Shown: one piece after another, positions 1 to 6,659 of the stretch
How the letters are laid out: the number at the start of each line of letters is the position of its first letter
Position numbering within the stretch: position 1 is the first letter of the stretch
Source of the DNA: RGIG4074 sp964615285
GTDB lineage: Bacteria; Bacillota; Clostridia; Christensenellales; Borkfalkiaceae
Reading direction: 5' to 3'
Assembly: GCA_964615285.1 (NCBI GenBank)
Contig: CAZTND010000024.1
Span: 1 to 22,347, forward strand
DNA length: 22,347 bases
The notes under the pieces: model-generated
Database searches by the model: none
What the model was told of the DNA's origin: nothing
The model's input: the letters and a program-made list of their open reading frames with translations, nothing else
Position numbers and translations under genes: made by a program

Positions 1-48
1 CCGGGTGTCCCCGGCGCCTGTTTGCAGTGACGTTCTTGCCCCCTGTCG

Positions 49-852
49 TCATGCATCGTCCGTTTCGCTTGGGGCATCCTCTCGTTTTTCCTCTTTTTCT
101 TTGGCATGCTCCCCGCCTTTTGTGCCTTTCTTTTTTGCCGCGGCGTTCTCGCCGTGCTCTTTGGACTGATACTTTTTCAAAAAAGTTTCAAGGGACGCGG
201 GCACGGCAAAGGGGCGGAAGAAGTGCGCCTTTTTCTTGGCTTCCCGCAGGGCGTCCTGAATGTCGCCCTTCAGCTTTTCATACCGCACGACAATCTTGTT
301 CTTTTCGGCAAAGGCGCGGATACGCGAAGCGACGTTCAGCGTGGTGAAGAGGTCGACGAAGAACAGCCCGAAGAAAAAGCCCACGACGAACGAGAAGGCG
401 AGGTTGTTCCACAGCCATTCCACCGAATGGACGAACAGTCCGTCCAGAAGAAAGTAATATGCCGCGCCCGCCGCCGTCCACAGCAGGGAAAAGAGCGGGC
501 AGATGATGCCTTGTATGTTGCCCCATTGGTTGGAATAATCCCACAGCTTGATTTTCATCCCCTTGACGAAAATAAGTCCGCCGATATATTCGATGACGGT
601 CATGCTCACGCCCATGAGGATGACGCGGGCGACGGCTTGCAGGGGATAGCCCGGCAGGAAAGAGAGGTCTATGCGGCAGAGCAGGAACAGGGCGTCCAGC
701 CCCAGCCCGTAAATGGGCAGCCAGGGGCCCCGCAGAAAGCCGGGGTTGACCCATTTTTTGTCCCCGAAGAGCCGGCGGAAAAAGAGTTCCAGCACCCAGC
801 CCAGAAGGGAGCCGCAAAAAAAGAGAAATGCAAGCGTCAGCAGAATTTCCAT
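49..852 (-). CDS. putative ABC-transporter permease-like membrane protein (CmpB/PF06541 family)
   Basis: This is a 267-residue integral membrane protein of the Firmicute family often named 'putative ABC transporter permease' (ABC_trans_CmpB); its true function is not established. Family hallmarks are visible: WVNPGFLRGPWLPIYGLG at about residues 34-51, and LWDYSNQWGNIQGIICPL at about 103-120. Around these lie roughly five hydrophobic helices (residues 3-24, 44-68, 72-97, 117-140, 150-172). The C-terminal third (about 175-267) is cytosolic-looking, very rich in Lys and Glu, and low in complexity near the end. The ATG at 852 was chosen because an AAAGGA site lies just upstream and because a sigma-A promoter sits at 893-921; the longer open frame upstream only mirrors ispE. 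It is transcribed away from ispE. No ATP-binding partner is visible, so a transport role is only a family label. Confidence 0.85.
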   Translation of the reverse strand: MEILLTLAFLFFCGSLLGWVLELFFRRLFGDKKWVNPGFLRGPWLPIYGLGLDALFLLCRIDLSFLPGYPLQAVARVILMGVSMTVIEYIGGLIFVKGMKIKLWDYSNQWGNIQGIICPLFSLLWTAAGAAYYFLLDGLFVHSVEWLWNNLAFSFVVGFFFGLFFVDLFTTLNVASRIRAFAEKNKIVVRYEKLKGDIQDALREAKKKAHFFRPFAVPASLETFLKKYQSKEHGENAAAKKKGTKGGEHAKEKEEKREDAPSETDDA

Positions 853-892
853 GGCAATGCATCCTTTCGGCGTCGTCGCAGATTTTTCGTAC

Positions 893-921
893 AGTATAAC
901 ACGTTTCCCCGGCCCTGTCAA
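893..921 (-). promoter_or_regulatory. sigma-A promoter of the CmpB-family gene
   Basis: Read on the minus strand: TTGACA (complement of 916-921), a 17-nt spacer and TATACT (complement of 893-898). This predicts a start near 886 and a leader of about 34 nt holding the AAAGGA ribosome site. The -35 is a perfect match. Confidence 0.8.
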
Positions 922-979
922 GCGTTCCCGTTTTTTTTCGGATCGGAGATATTCTCGTTTTCTTTTCACGGAAAAAACC

Positions 980-1008
980 TTGTAAAAATCGGAAACGTAT
1001 GGTATAAT
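980..1008 (+). promoter_or_regulatory. sigma-A promoter of ispE
   Basis: TTGTAA at 980-985, a 17-nt spacer, and a perfect TATAAT at 1003-1008. The expected start of transcription, 6-8 nt after the -10, coincides with the A of the ATG at 1015, so the transcript would carry almost no leader. Confidence 0.8.
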
Positions 1009-1014
1009 ATTCTC

Positions 1015-1956
1015 ATGATCGGGATCGTGCGCGTGCATTCTCACGCAAAACTCAATCTCACGCTCAACATCACGGGCGTGCGGGACGGCTATCATCTCAT
1101 CGATTCCTTTGTCGCCGGCCTGAACGTCAGCGACGAAATCGTCCTCCGCCCCCGCCGTGACGGAAAGATCAACGTCGTCATGCACGGCATGGACAGCGAG
1201 GGCATCCCGCCCGAAAAAAATTCCGCCCTGCGCGCGGGGGAGCTGTTCGTGCAGAAATACGGCACGAAGGGCGCGGATGTCACGGTGTTCAAGAATATCC
1301 CCATGGGCGCGGGGCTGGGCGGTTCTTCCGCCGACGCGGCGGGCGTCCTCAGGGGCATGTCCGCGTTGTACGGCATAGAGGACGCTGCGGGCGTCAAGGC
1401 GCTTGCCGACCGGACGGGGAGCGACACGGGCTATATGCTCGGCGGCGGGTTTGCGCGCATGACGGGCAGGGGCGAGAACGTGGAGCCTTTCGAAAGCAAC
1501 GCGCGGCTCTGGTTCCTGCTTCTCTGCCCGCGCGCAGCCGTCTCCACGGCGGCATGTTACCGGGAATACGACAATGCCCCCGACGGCGCGCGCACGGATA
1601 CGGCGGACTGCCTGCGGGCGTTTGCGGCAAATGATTTTTCCGCGATGGGCAAGTGTTTTTACAACGCCCTCTATGCGCCCGCCTGCCGGCTGGAACCCGC
1701 CGTACAGCGCGCGGCGGCCGCCGCCGCGGCGTTTTCCCCCTTGGGTTGGGGCATGACCGGCTCGGGCAGTGCGGTGTTCGCCCTGTTTGAAACGCGGGAA
1801 CTGTGCGAATGGGCGCAGAGCCGCTACCGCGGCGACTGCCGCGCGACGGTCGTCTGCACCGTTTCGCCCGCGGCGGCGGAAAGGACGAGAAAGAAGAAAA
1901 GCAAGATCTGGCGCAATCCGTTCTTCCTCACGGACGAGGAGACGGGGAAAGAATAA
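1015..1956 (+). CDS. ispE: 4-diphosphocytidyl-2-C-methyl-D-erythritol kinase (IspE)
   Basis: IspE phosphorylates CDP-methylerythritol with ATP in the MEP route to isoprenoids and acts in the cytosol. The 313-residue protein shows the GHMP kinase layout: AKLNLTLNITG with Lys12 near the N-terminus, the ATP-binding PMGAGLGGSSADAAG at 97-110, and a C-terminal GSGSAVFALF at 250-259. The segment around the catalytic Asp137 reads GSDTGYMLGGG, where the family usually has G(A/S)DVPF, a noticeable divergence. A short basic tail (about 290-301) extends the C-terminus. The ATG at 1015 lies 6 nt after the -10 and has no Shine-Dalgarno site; GTG at 1027, giving MRVHSHAKLN, is an equally family-like alternative. 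The following gene begins 26 nt after the stop. Dxr of the same pathway is encoded at 16396-17541. Confidence 0.95.
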   Translation: MIGIVRVHSHAKLNLTLNITGVRDGYHLIDSFVAGLNVSDEIVLRPRRDGKINVVMHGMDSEGIPPEKNSALRAGELFVQKYGTKGADVTVFKNIPMGAGLGGSSADAAGVLRGMSALYGIEDAAGVKALADRTGSDTGYMLGGGFARMTGRGENVEPFESNARLWFLLLCPRAAVSTAACYREYDNAPDGARTDTADCLRAFAANDFSAMGKCFYNALYAPACRLEPAVQRAAAAAAAFSPLGWGMTGSGSAVFALFETRELCEWAQSRYRGDCRATVVCTVSPAAAERTRKKKSKIWRNPFFLTDEETGKE

Positions 1957-1982
1957 AAAATCCGAAAAAGAGGTTAAAGACG

Positions 1983-3038
1983 ATGGACGAAAAGATACTG
2001 AACGACGAAGAGGCGGAACTCTTCGGGCTGAAACGGAAGATCCGTCCGGACGAGGACGGGGCGGCGGACGCGGCCGGTCTTCCCGCAGAGGGCGCGGAAG
2101 TCATAGAAGTTCCGGACATGGATGCCCCGGAAGCGGCGCTTGAAGAGATGGAAGAGGTGCCGTTGGACGAACTCAGCGCGCGGCTGGACGAGGGCTACAC
2201 GCTGGACGGCTACTATGTCGACGAGGACGCCGTTCCCGTGGACTTTTCCCGGGTCGAGGAGGACGACGAGTCCCTGGTCATGCTCTCTCCCGAGGAGGCG
2301 GCGGCAGCGGTGCGCCGGCGGGAAGAGAAGGCAAAAAAGGAGAGGGAACTCTTTGAAAAACTTGTCGGGGAGGGGGACGCCGCCTTGGAAGCAAAGGACT
2401 TTGAAAAGGCGCGCGAATGCTTTACCCAGGCAAACGAGATATATTCGGATGATCTTGCGCTGAACGTCGGCTATATGCGGGCGTACAGCGAGGATTTTAC
2501 GGCTTTGGAGGAGCCCGACATGCTGAGCGAGGTCTACGGGCAGTGCCGCAACAGCGCGGGAGACGCCTTTTCTTCGCGCATTCGGGAGCTGTTCGGCGAG
2601 CGCATTGCGGAGGCAAAGGCTGCGGCGCGGCAGGAAGAAGAGAAACTGCTGGCGGCGCACGCCAAAGAACAGTCGGAGCGAGGCAAAGCGCTGGCAGAGC
2701 GCGCCGCCGCGCAGAACGGGCTGCTGCTGAAATGGGGCCTGCCCTTCGTCGTCTGTGCCCTGGCGGCCGTTCTCTTCGTCTGTTTTGTCAATTCCATCCG
2801 CGGCAATCTGTTCGTCATTCTGGCGGCCGTGTTCGGCGGCATCGCCGTCGTCCTGCTCGTGCCCACGCTCTTCGCCCTTCGCAAGGCGGTCGGCATCGCC
2901 CGGCTGCAGCGGGAAAACGAACGGTTCGATTCCACCGAGGCGGGGCAGGAACTTTTGCTCGTGCGGCGGCGGACGGAGTTTTTGGAGGATTGCCTGGAAA
3001 CTCGTCCGGCGGAAGAAGAGGAGAATGCGGAAGGATAA
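1983..3038 (+). CDS. two-helix membrane protein with acidic N-terminus and TPR-like segment, function unknown
   Basis: I do not recognise this 351-residue protein. Residues 1-100 are strongly acidic and probably disordered. Residues about 120-160 (GDAALEAKDFEKARECFTQANEIYSDDLALNVG) resemble one tetratricopeptide hairpin. A charged, probably coiled-coil stretch follows at about 203-242. Two adjacent membrane helices lie at about 249-270 and 275-298, so the protein is a membrane-anchored hairpin with both ends on the same side, likely the cytosol given the charges. The C-terminus is acidic. The ATG at 1983 follows an AGAGG site, and the longer frame upstream lies inside ispE. It is 26 nt behind ispE, so the two are probably co-transcribed up to the hairpin at 3065-3090. 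Confidence 0.8.
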   Translation: MDEKILNDEEAELFGLKRKIRPDEDGAADAAGLPAEGAEVIEVPDMDAPEAALEEMEEVPLDELSARLDEGYTLDGYYVDEDAVPVDFSRVEEDDESLVMLSPEEAAAAVRRREEKAKKERELFEKLVGEGDAALEAKDFEKARECFTQANEIYSDDLALNVGYMRAYSEDFTALEEPDMLSEVYGQCRNSAGDAFSSRIRELFGERIAEAKAAARQEEEKLLAAHAKEQSERGKALAERAAAQNGLLLKWGLPFVVCALAAVLFVCFVNSIRGNLFVILAAVFGGIAVVLLVPTLFALRKAVGIARLQRENERFDSTEAGQELLLVRRRTEFLEDCLETRPAEEEENAEG

Positions 3039-3064
3039 TGAAGAGGAGACGACCGTAAAAAAGA

Positions 3065-3102
3065 GCCGCCCGCGGAGGATCGCGGGCGGCATATTCGTTT
3101 TT
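3065..3102. terminator. bidirectional intrinsic terminator
   Basis: Perfect 10-bp stem, GCCGCCCGCG (3065-3074) with CGCGGGCGGC (3081-3090), and a 6-nt loop. On the minus strand the stem is followed at once by TCTTTTTT, which ends the PAP2 transcript. On the plus strand GTTTTTG follows 7 nt later, which is weaker. It lies between converging genes. Confidence 0.85.
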
Positions 3103-3108
3103 GACGGT

Positions 3109-3612
3109 TCAGGCAAGGGGCGGCAGGTATAGCCCCAAGGCGACCAGCGCAACGCCGAGGACGGCCCCGGCGGCGACGTCCGAGGGATAGTGCACGCCCG
3201 CCACCACCCGCGTGAGGGCAAGCAGCAGGGAGAATACGGCCGTTGTTCCGCCCGCGATCGGTTGCAGCCAGAACAGGACGGTGGCAACGGCAAACGCGCT
3301 GAAGGTGTGCCGGGAGGGGAAGGACTTCCCCTGTTTGCGCTTGTCCAAAAGGGGGTCGATGTTCAGCTTTTCATAGGGGCGCGGGCGGTTGACGGCCGCG
3401 CGCAGCGCCGTGACGAGCAGCAGCGCGACGGCGGGGACCAGCAGGGCGCGCCAGATGCGCTCGTCCCGTCTGGCGGCGAGCAGAAAGAGCGCGGCGAAAT
3501 ATGCCGCGGCAATGCCCCAGGTGGCGGCATGGTTGTAGACGAGAAGGGCTTTGCGCAGGCCGCTGTGCCGGCGAAAGGGTTCGCTCCACGCGCGGTATTG
3601 TTCTTCGGTCAT
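3109..3612 (-). CDS. PAP2-family membrane phosphatase
   Basis: This is a 167-residue membrane phosphatase of the type-2 phosphatidic acid phosphatase superfamily, which removes phosphate from lipid phosphates or pyrophosphates at the membrane face. All three signature blocks are present: Arg71-x6-Arg78-Pro79 (RAAVNRPRP), PSRHT with His102 (the family commonly has PSGH), and Arg135-x5-His141-x3-Asp145 (TRVVAGVHYPSD). Hydrophobic helices lie at about 30-47, 55-70, 104-118, 123-138 and 146-163. The ATG at 3612 is preceded by AAGGAG. The substrate cannot be read from the sequence; undecaprenyl pyrophosphate (BcrC-like) or phosphatidylglycerol phosphate are the usual candidates. It is divergent from tcdA, and the two promoters overlap at their -35 boxes. 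Confidence 0.92.
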   Translation of the reverse strand: MTEEQYRAWSEPFRRHSGLRKALLVYNHAATWGIAAAYFAALFLLAARRDERIWRALLVPAVALLLVTALRAAVNRPRPYEKLNIDPLLDKRKQGKSFPSRHTFSAFAVATVLFWLQPIAGGTTAVFSLLLALTRVVAGVHYPSDVAAGAVLGVALVALGLYLPPLA

Positions 3613-3641
3613 ATTTTTTCTCCTTGCAAGCGTATGAAAGC

Positions 3642-3670
3642 AGTATAACACAAAAAAATTTTTTTGACAA
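3642..3670 (-). promoter_or_regulatory. sigma-A promoter of the PAP2 gene
   Basis: Read on the minus strand: TTGTCA (complement of 3665-3670), a 17-nt spacer and TATACT (complement of 3642-3647). Its -35 occupies the same bases as the -35 of the tcdA promoter. Confidence 0.8.
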
Positions 3671-3692
3671 ACGAAACGGAAAGTGTTACAAT
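3664..3692 (+). promoter_or_regulatory. sigma-A promoter of tcdA
   Basis: Perfect TTGACA at 3664-3669, a 17-nt spacer and TACAAT at 3687-3692. The ATG of tcdA starts 8 nt after the -10, where transcription is expected to begin. There is no room for a ribosome binding site. Confidence 0.85.
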
Positions 3693-3699
3693 AAAAAAT

Positions 3700-4389
3700 A
3701 TGAAAAAGCAGTACTCCCGCACCGCCCTGCTCCTGGGGGCGGACGGCGTGGAAAAATTGAAGGGCAGCCGCGTCGCCCTCTTCGGCGTGGGCGGCGTGGG
3801 CGGCTATTGCGCCGAAGCGTTGGCGCGCGCGGGCGTGGGAGAGCTGCTGCTCGTGGATAAGGACGTCGTGGACGAGAGCAACATCAACCGCCAGATCGTC
3901 GCTTTGCATTCGACGGTCGGCATGCCCAAAGCGGAGGTCATGGCGCGCCGCATCGCCGACATCGATCCCGACTGCCGCGTCACGGCGCGGGTCTGTTTTT
4001 ACAACGCAGAAACGGCGGCGGAGTTCGATTTCTCCGCCTACGACTATATCGTGGACGCCGTGGACGACGTCGCCGCCAAGGTGGAGATCATCGTCCGCGC
4101 AAGGGCGGCGGATATCCCCGTCATCTCTGCCATGGGTGCGGGCAACAAGCTCGATCCGGAAAAATTTGAAGTGGCGGACATCGCAAAAACGCAGGCCTGT
4201 CCTCTGGCGCGCACGGTGCGCAGAAAGCTCCGTGAACGCGGCGTGGAAACGGGCGTGAAAACCGTTTTTTCGCGCGAACTCCCCGTCCGCGCGGGAGAGG
4301 TCGTCGGCTCCGTTTCCTTTGTGCCCTCGGTCATGGGGCTCATCATGGCGGGGGAAGTGATCAAAGATCTGGTGTGTAAGAAAGGATGA
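3700..4389 (+). CDS. tcdA: tRNA threonylcarbamoyladenosine dehydratase (TcdA/CsdL)
   Basis: TcdA uses ATP to cyclise t6A at position 37 of ANN-decoding tRNAs into ct6A. The 229-residue protein is an E1/ThiF/MoeB-like adenylating enzyme. It has the opening YSRTALLLGADGVEKLKGSRV typical of the TcdA branch, the nucleotide loop GVGGVGG at 29-35, the acidic and Asn/Arg region DKDVVDESNINRQ at 53-65, and DAVDD at 119-123. It lacks the C-terminal rhodanese domain of MoeB relatives. Its length fits the clostridial form. The ATG at 3700 has no Shine-Dalgarno and sits at the predicted transcript start. The stop overlaps the next start (ATGA at 4386-4389), so translation is coupled to the cysteine desulfurase. 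In E. coli TcdA is functionally linked to the CsdA-CsdE desulfurase system, which makes this pairing meaningful. Confidence 0.93.
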   Translation: MKKQYSRTALLLGADGVEKLKGSRVALFGVGGVGGYCAEALARAGVGELLLVDKDVVDESNINRQIVALHSTVGMPKAEVMARRIADIDPDCRVTARVCFYNAETAAEFDFSAYDYIVDAVDDVAAKVEIIVRARAADIPVISAMGAGNKLDPEKFEVADIAKTQACPLARTVRRKLRERGVETGVKTVFSRELPVRAGEVVGSVSFVPSVMGLIMAGEVIKDLVCKKG

Positions 4390-5534
4390 AAGTATATTTG
4401 GATCATGCGGCGACCACGCCGCTCGACAAACGGGTGCTCAAAGCCATGACGCCCTGCCTGACGACGATATTCGGCAACCCCTCGTCCGCGCACTTTTTCG
4501 GTCGCGAGGCGTTGAGAGAGCTGGACGCCGCCCGCGACCGGGTGGCGCAGCTGCTGGGGGCGCAGCCTTCGGAAATTTATTTTACGGCGAGCGGCAGCGA
4601 GGCGGACAATTGGGCGGTCAAAAGTGCCGCGCGCGCCGCGCGCGACAAGACGGGGCGCGCGGGGATCCTGGTCTCCGCCATCGAACACCCCGCCGTGCTG
4701 GAAAGCGCAAGATCTCTCGAACGGGAAGGGTTTGCGGTGCGGTACGTCCCGCCCGGTCCGGACGGCATCATCGATGTCTCTGCGCTGCAGGGCACGCTGG
4801 ACGAAGGCGTTGCGCTCGTCTGCGTGATGACTGCCAACAACGAGGTGGGCACGCTGCAGCCCGTGTGCGAAATCGCCGCGGCGGCGCATGCGGCGGGCGC
4901 GCTGTTCTTCACCGACGCCGTGCAGGCTGCCGGGTGCATGGACATGAAAAAGATCCTCCTGCAAGCGGACATGGTGTCCATATCCGCGCATAAATTTTAC
5001 GGCCCCAAGGGGGTCGGCGCGCTGTACATCGCCAAGGGCACGCCCATCTGTCCCTTTGTGCACGGCGGCGAACAGGAACGGGGTCTGCGCGGCGGCACGT
5101 CCAACCCCGCGGGGGCGGTCGGCTTGGCGGCGGCGCTCTCTCTTGCGTCGGAAGAGCGGGAGAAAAACAATGCGTATGTCCGCGATATACGGGACCATTT
5201 TCTGGATTTGGTGTTTAACGATGTGGACGGGGCGTCCCTCAACGGCGACATGCTCCGCCGCATCCCGTCCAACGCCAATCTCTCGTTTGCGGGCGTGGAT
5301 GGCAGGGTGCTGTTGCACCGGCTGGATATGGCGGGCATTGCGGCATCCGCGGGCAGCGCGTGCGCTTCGGGCGCATTGGAGCCCAGCCACGTCCTGACGG
5401 CAATGGGCTTTTCCGCGGCACGCGCGGGCAGTGCCGTGCGCTTCACCTTCGGCAGGGACAATACGCGGGAACAGGCGGAATATGTCGTTAAGACCCTGCA
5501 ACAGCTCGTGGGCGAACTGCGCGGCGAGCTGTAA
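4386..5534 (+). CDS. cysteine desulfurase (NifS/IscS class)
   Basis: This PLP enzyme takes sulfur from cysteine as a protein persulfide and passes it to Fe-S assembly or tRNA thiolation. In the 382-residue protein the visible landmarks are YLDHAATTPLDKRVL at 4-18, the GSEAD cofactor segment near 70, His101 (EHPAV), the PLP-binding Lys203 in SAHKFYGPKGVG, RGGTSN at 235-240, and the catalytic loop Cys326 in SAGSACASGALEPSH. The length matches the family. It overlaps tcdA by 4 nt. No IscU/NifU scaffold, MnmA or ThiI follows, so the sulfur acceptor is not evident; the symbol is left blank because IscS, NifS and CsdA-like roles cannot be separated here. Palindromes with terminator character begin about 65 nt after the stop. 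Confidence 0.93.
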   Translation: MKVYLDHAATTPLDKRVLKAMTPCLTTIFGNPSSAHFFGREALRELDAARDRVAQLLGAQPSEIYFTASGSEADNWAVKSAARAARDKTGRAGILVSAIEHPAVLESARSLEREGFAVRYVPPGPDGIIDVSALQGTLDEGVALVCVMTANNEVGTLQPVCEIAAAAHAAGALFFTDAVQAAGCMDMKKILLQADMVSISAHKFYGPKGVGALYIAKGTPICPFVHGGEQERGLRGGTSNPAGAVGLAAALSLASEEREKNNAYVRDIRDHFLDLVFNDVDGASLNGDMLRRIPSNANLSFAGVDGRVLLHRLDMAGIAASAGSACASGALEPSHVLTAMGFSAARAGSAVRFTFGRDNTREQAEYVVKTLQQLVGELRGEL

Positions 5535-5784
5535 CGCCCCGCCCCGGACGGGATGATAACAGGGATCCCAAAGGGAGATGCTCTCTTCGGCGGGGATGCA
5601 AGGGGCAGCGCCCCTTGGAAAAATAGCCTTGTAACCGGCAAACGGAGTTTGCGTTTTTCATCGCCGCAAGGCGATTTTTTTCTAACGGCGGAATTTTTAC
5701 CCGAATTTGCGCCCGAAAAGCCCTTTTGCAAGCAGTGGCAAGTAATCGTGTCGCCCGTTTTTTGCAAAAATTTTGCTTCGCCCC
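5535..5784. repeat. palindrome-rich intergenic stretch (possible repeat element)
   Basis: No gene is supported here. Four perfect inverted repeats are crowded into 178 nt: CAAGGGGC-AGC-GCCCCTTG (5599-5617), GCAAAC-GGA-GTTTGC (5638-5652), ATCGCC-GCAA-GGCGAT (5660-5675) and GCAAAA-A-TTTTGC (5764-5776). The second and third are each followed by a T run. An open frame at 5553-5840 crosses the whole stretch, but it has no ribosome site and its composition looks non-coding. The density of short palindromes is what REP-like or MITE-like intergenic repeats show; copy number cannot be judged from one window. Confidence 0.5.
5638..5681 (+). terminator. tandem intrinsic terminators after the cysteine desulfurase
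   Basis: GCAAAC/GTTTGC (5638-5652) is followed by GTTTTTC. Eight nucleotides on, ATCGCC-GCAA-GGCGAT (5660-5675), a GNRA-loop hairpin, is followed by a T run at 5675-5681. Two short hairpins in series probably end the tcdA transcript. Confidence 0.6.
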
Positions 5785-5817
5785 TTTACTTTTTTCCGCC
5801 GCCGTGTTATCATAACA
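5785..5817 (+). promoter_or_regulatory. promoter and palindromic operator of the Xre-SdpI gene
   Basis: TTTACT (5785-5790), a 17-nt spacer and TATCAT (5808-5813). A perfect 13-nt palindrome, TGTTAT-C-ATAACA (5805-5817), covers the -10. Such a site is well placed for autorepression by the HTH protein encoded 43 nt downstream; that is inference. Confidence 0.6.
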
Positions 5818-5859
5818 GCACAGAACGGCGCTGTTTTTGAAGCGGCGGAGGAGAGCGAA

Positions 5860-6516
5860 ATGGAATTTTCCGAAAAATTAAAGATCATGCGGCGGGAGGC
5901 GGGACTCACGCAGGAGGAGTTAGCGCAGAAACTCTTTCTCACCCGTCAGGCGGTCTCCAATTACGAGCAGGGCCGGGGCTGTCCTTCCGTCGATACGCTC
6001 CTGCGCATGAGCGAACTTTTCGGCGTTGGGTTGGACGAACTTCTCTCTTCGGCGCGGGCAAAGCGCACGGCGCAGACATGGCTGCTGCTTCTTGGCGTCG
6101 CCCTGGTCAGCCTGTTTGCGGTGACGGGCGTCGGGTTTTTTCTCTCCGCACAGGCGGAAAGGCTGTTGTTTGTCCTTCTTGGCGGCGTCTGCCTGCTGCC
6201 CGCATGCTATGCCTTTTTCGGCGCCCTTCTCTTCTCCTGTCCGCCCGAAAAACCCACCCCATGGCTGGGTTTCCGCACAAAGACGTCCATGAAAAACAAG
6301 ACGCTCTGGCGGTATGCACAGGACCGCTGCGCGGCGGCGCTCTTGCGGCTTGCCGTGTGTTCCTTCCTTTGCACCGATTGTCTTTCCCTCGTCCTTGCCG
6401 CGTGCGGCATGCAGGCTTTCGTCGTCGGCTCGGTGGTCCTCGTCTGCCTGCAAACGGGCGGCGTGCTCTATCCCCTGCTCTACACGCACTTCAAATTGCG
6501 CCGCTTCGCCCGCTGA
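5860..6516 (+). CDS. Xre-family HTH regulator fused to an SdpI-like membrane domain
   Basis: This 218-residue protein joins two modules. Residues 4-62 form a Cro/C1-type helix-turn-helix (LKIMRREAGLTQEELAQKL, then TRQAVSNYEQGRGCPSVDTL). Residues 72-210 hold about five hydrophobic helices with the SdpI-type signature WLGFRTKTSMKNKTLW (135-150) followed by YAQ. SdpI of B. subtilis gives immunity to the SdpC toxin and relays a membrane signal to its repressor. Here both functions appear to be in one chain, so a membrane-tethered, signal-responsive repressor is a reasonable inference. The ATG at 5860 has a GGAGGAG site. It has its own promoter, and no toxin gene is adjacent. The C-terminal module is assigned by motif alone. 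Confidence 0.82.
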   Translation: MEFSEKLKIMRREAGLTQEELAQKLFLTRQAVSNYEQGRGCPSVDTLLRMSELFGVGLDELLSSARAKRTAQTWLLLLGVALVSLFAVTGVGFFLSAQAERLLFVLLGGVCLLPACYAFFGALLFSCPPEKPTPWLGFRTKTSMKNKTLWRYAQDRCAAALLRLAVCSFLCTDCLSLVLAACGMQAFVVGSVVLVCLQTGGVLYPLLYTHFKLRRFAR

Positions 6517-6617
6517 ACCGCCGCTGCTATATTATGGAAAAAGGAAAGCGCGCCCCGCGCCCGACGGCAGACAACAAAATTCGATTTGTTTTTTAATTCT
6601 AAACGGCGGGATCTGCT

Positions 6618-6625
6618 CATATAGT
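6618..6625 (+). promoter_or_regulatory. possible mother-cell (sigma-E/K type) -10 upstream of spoIVFA
   Basis: CATATAGT, followed by A, matches the CATA-type -10 shared by sigma-E and sigma-K promoters. In B. subtilis spoIVFA is a sigma-E gene. The upstream TTCTAA (6597-6602) is a poor -35 for either sigma-E or sigma-A, so the call is tentative. The TATAGT within it could also serve sigma-A. Confidence 0.35.
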
Positions 6626-6659
6626 AGACATAGAAAACCTTTCAGGAGGAAATTTTTGT

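Noticed and set aside
106..1014. N-terminal extension of the ispE frame
   Set aside because: It runs antisense through the CmpB-family gene and upstream of the ispE promoter; the enzyme core begins at about 1015-1027.
853..1185. Longer start for the CmpB-family gene on the minus strand
   Set aside because: It would begin inside ispE and upstream of the gene's own promoter at 893-921.
4044..5501. 485-residue minus-strand open frame opposite the cysteine desulfurase
   Set aside because: Antisense to a fully motif-supported enzyme, with no domain of its own.
5553..5840. 95-residue open frame in the palindrome-rich gap
   Set aside because: No ribosome site, its translation follows the palindromes, and it runs into the promoter of the Xre-SdpI gene.
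6534..6596. Small 20-residue frame starting ATGGAAAAAGG before spoIVFA
   Set aside because: No ribosome site and composition without coding signal; probably chance.
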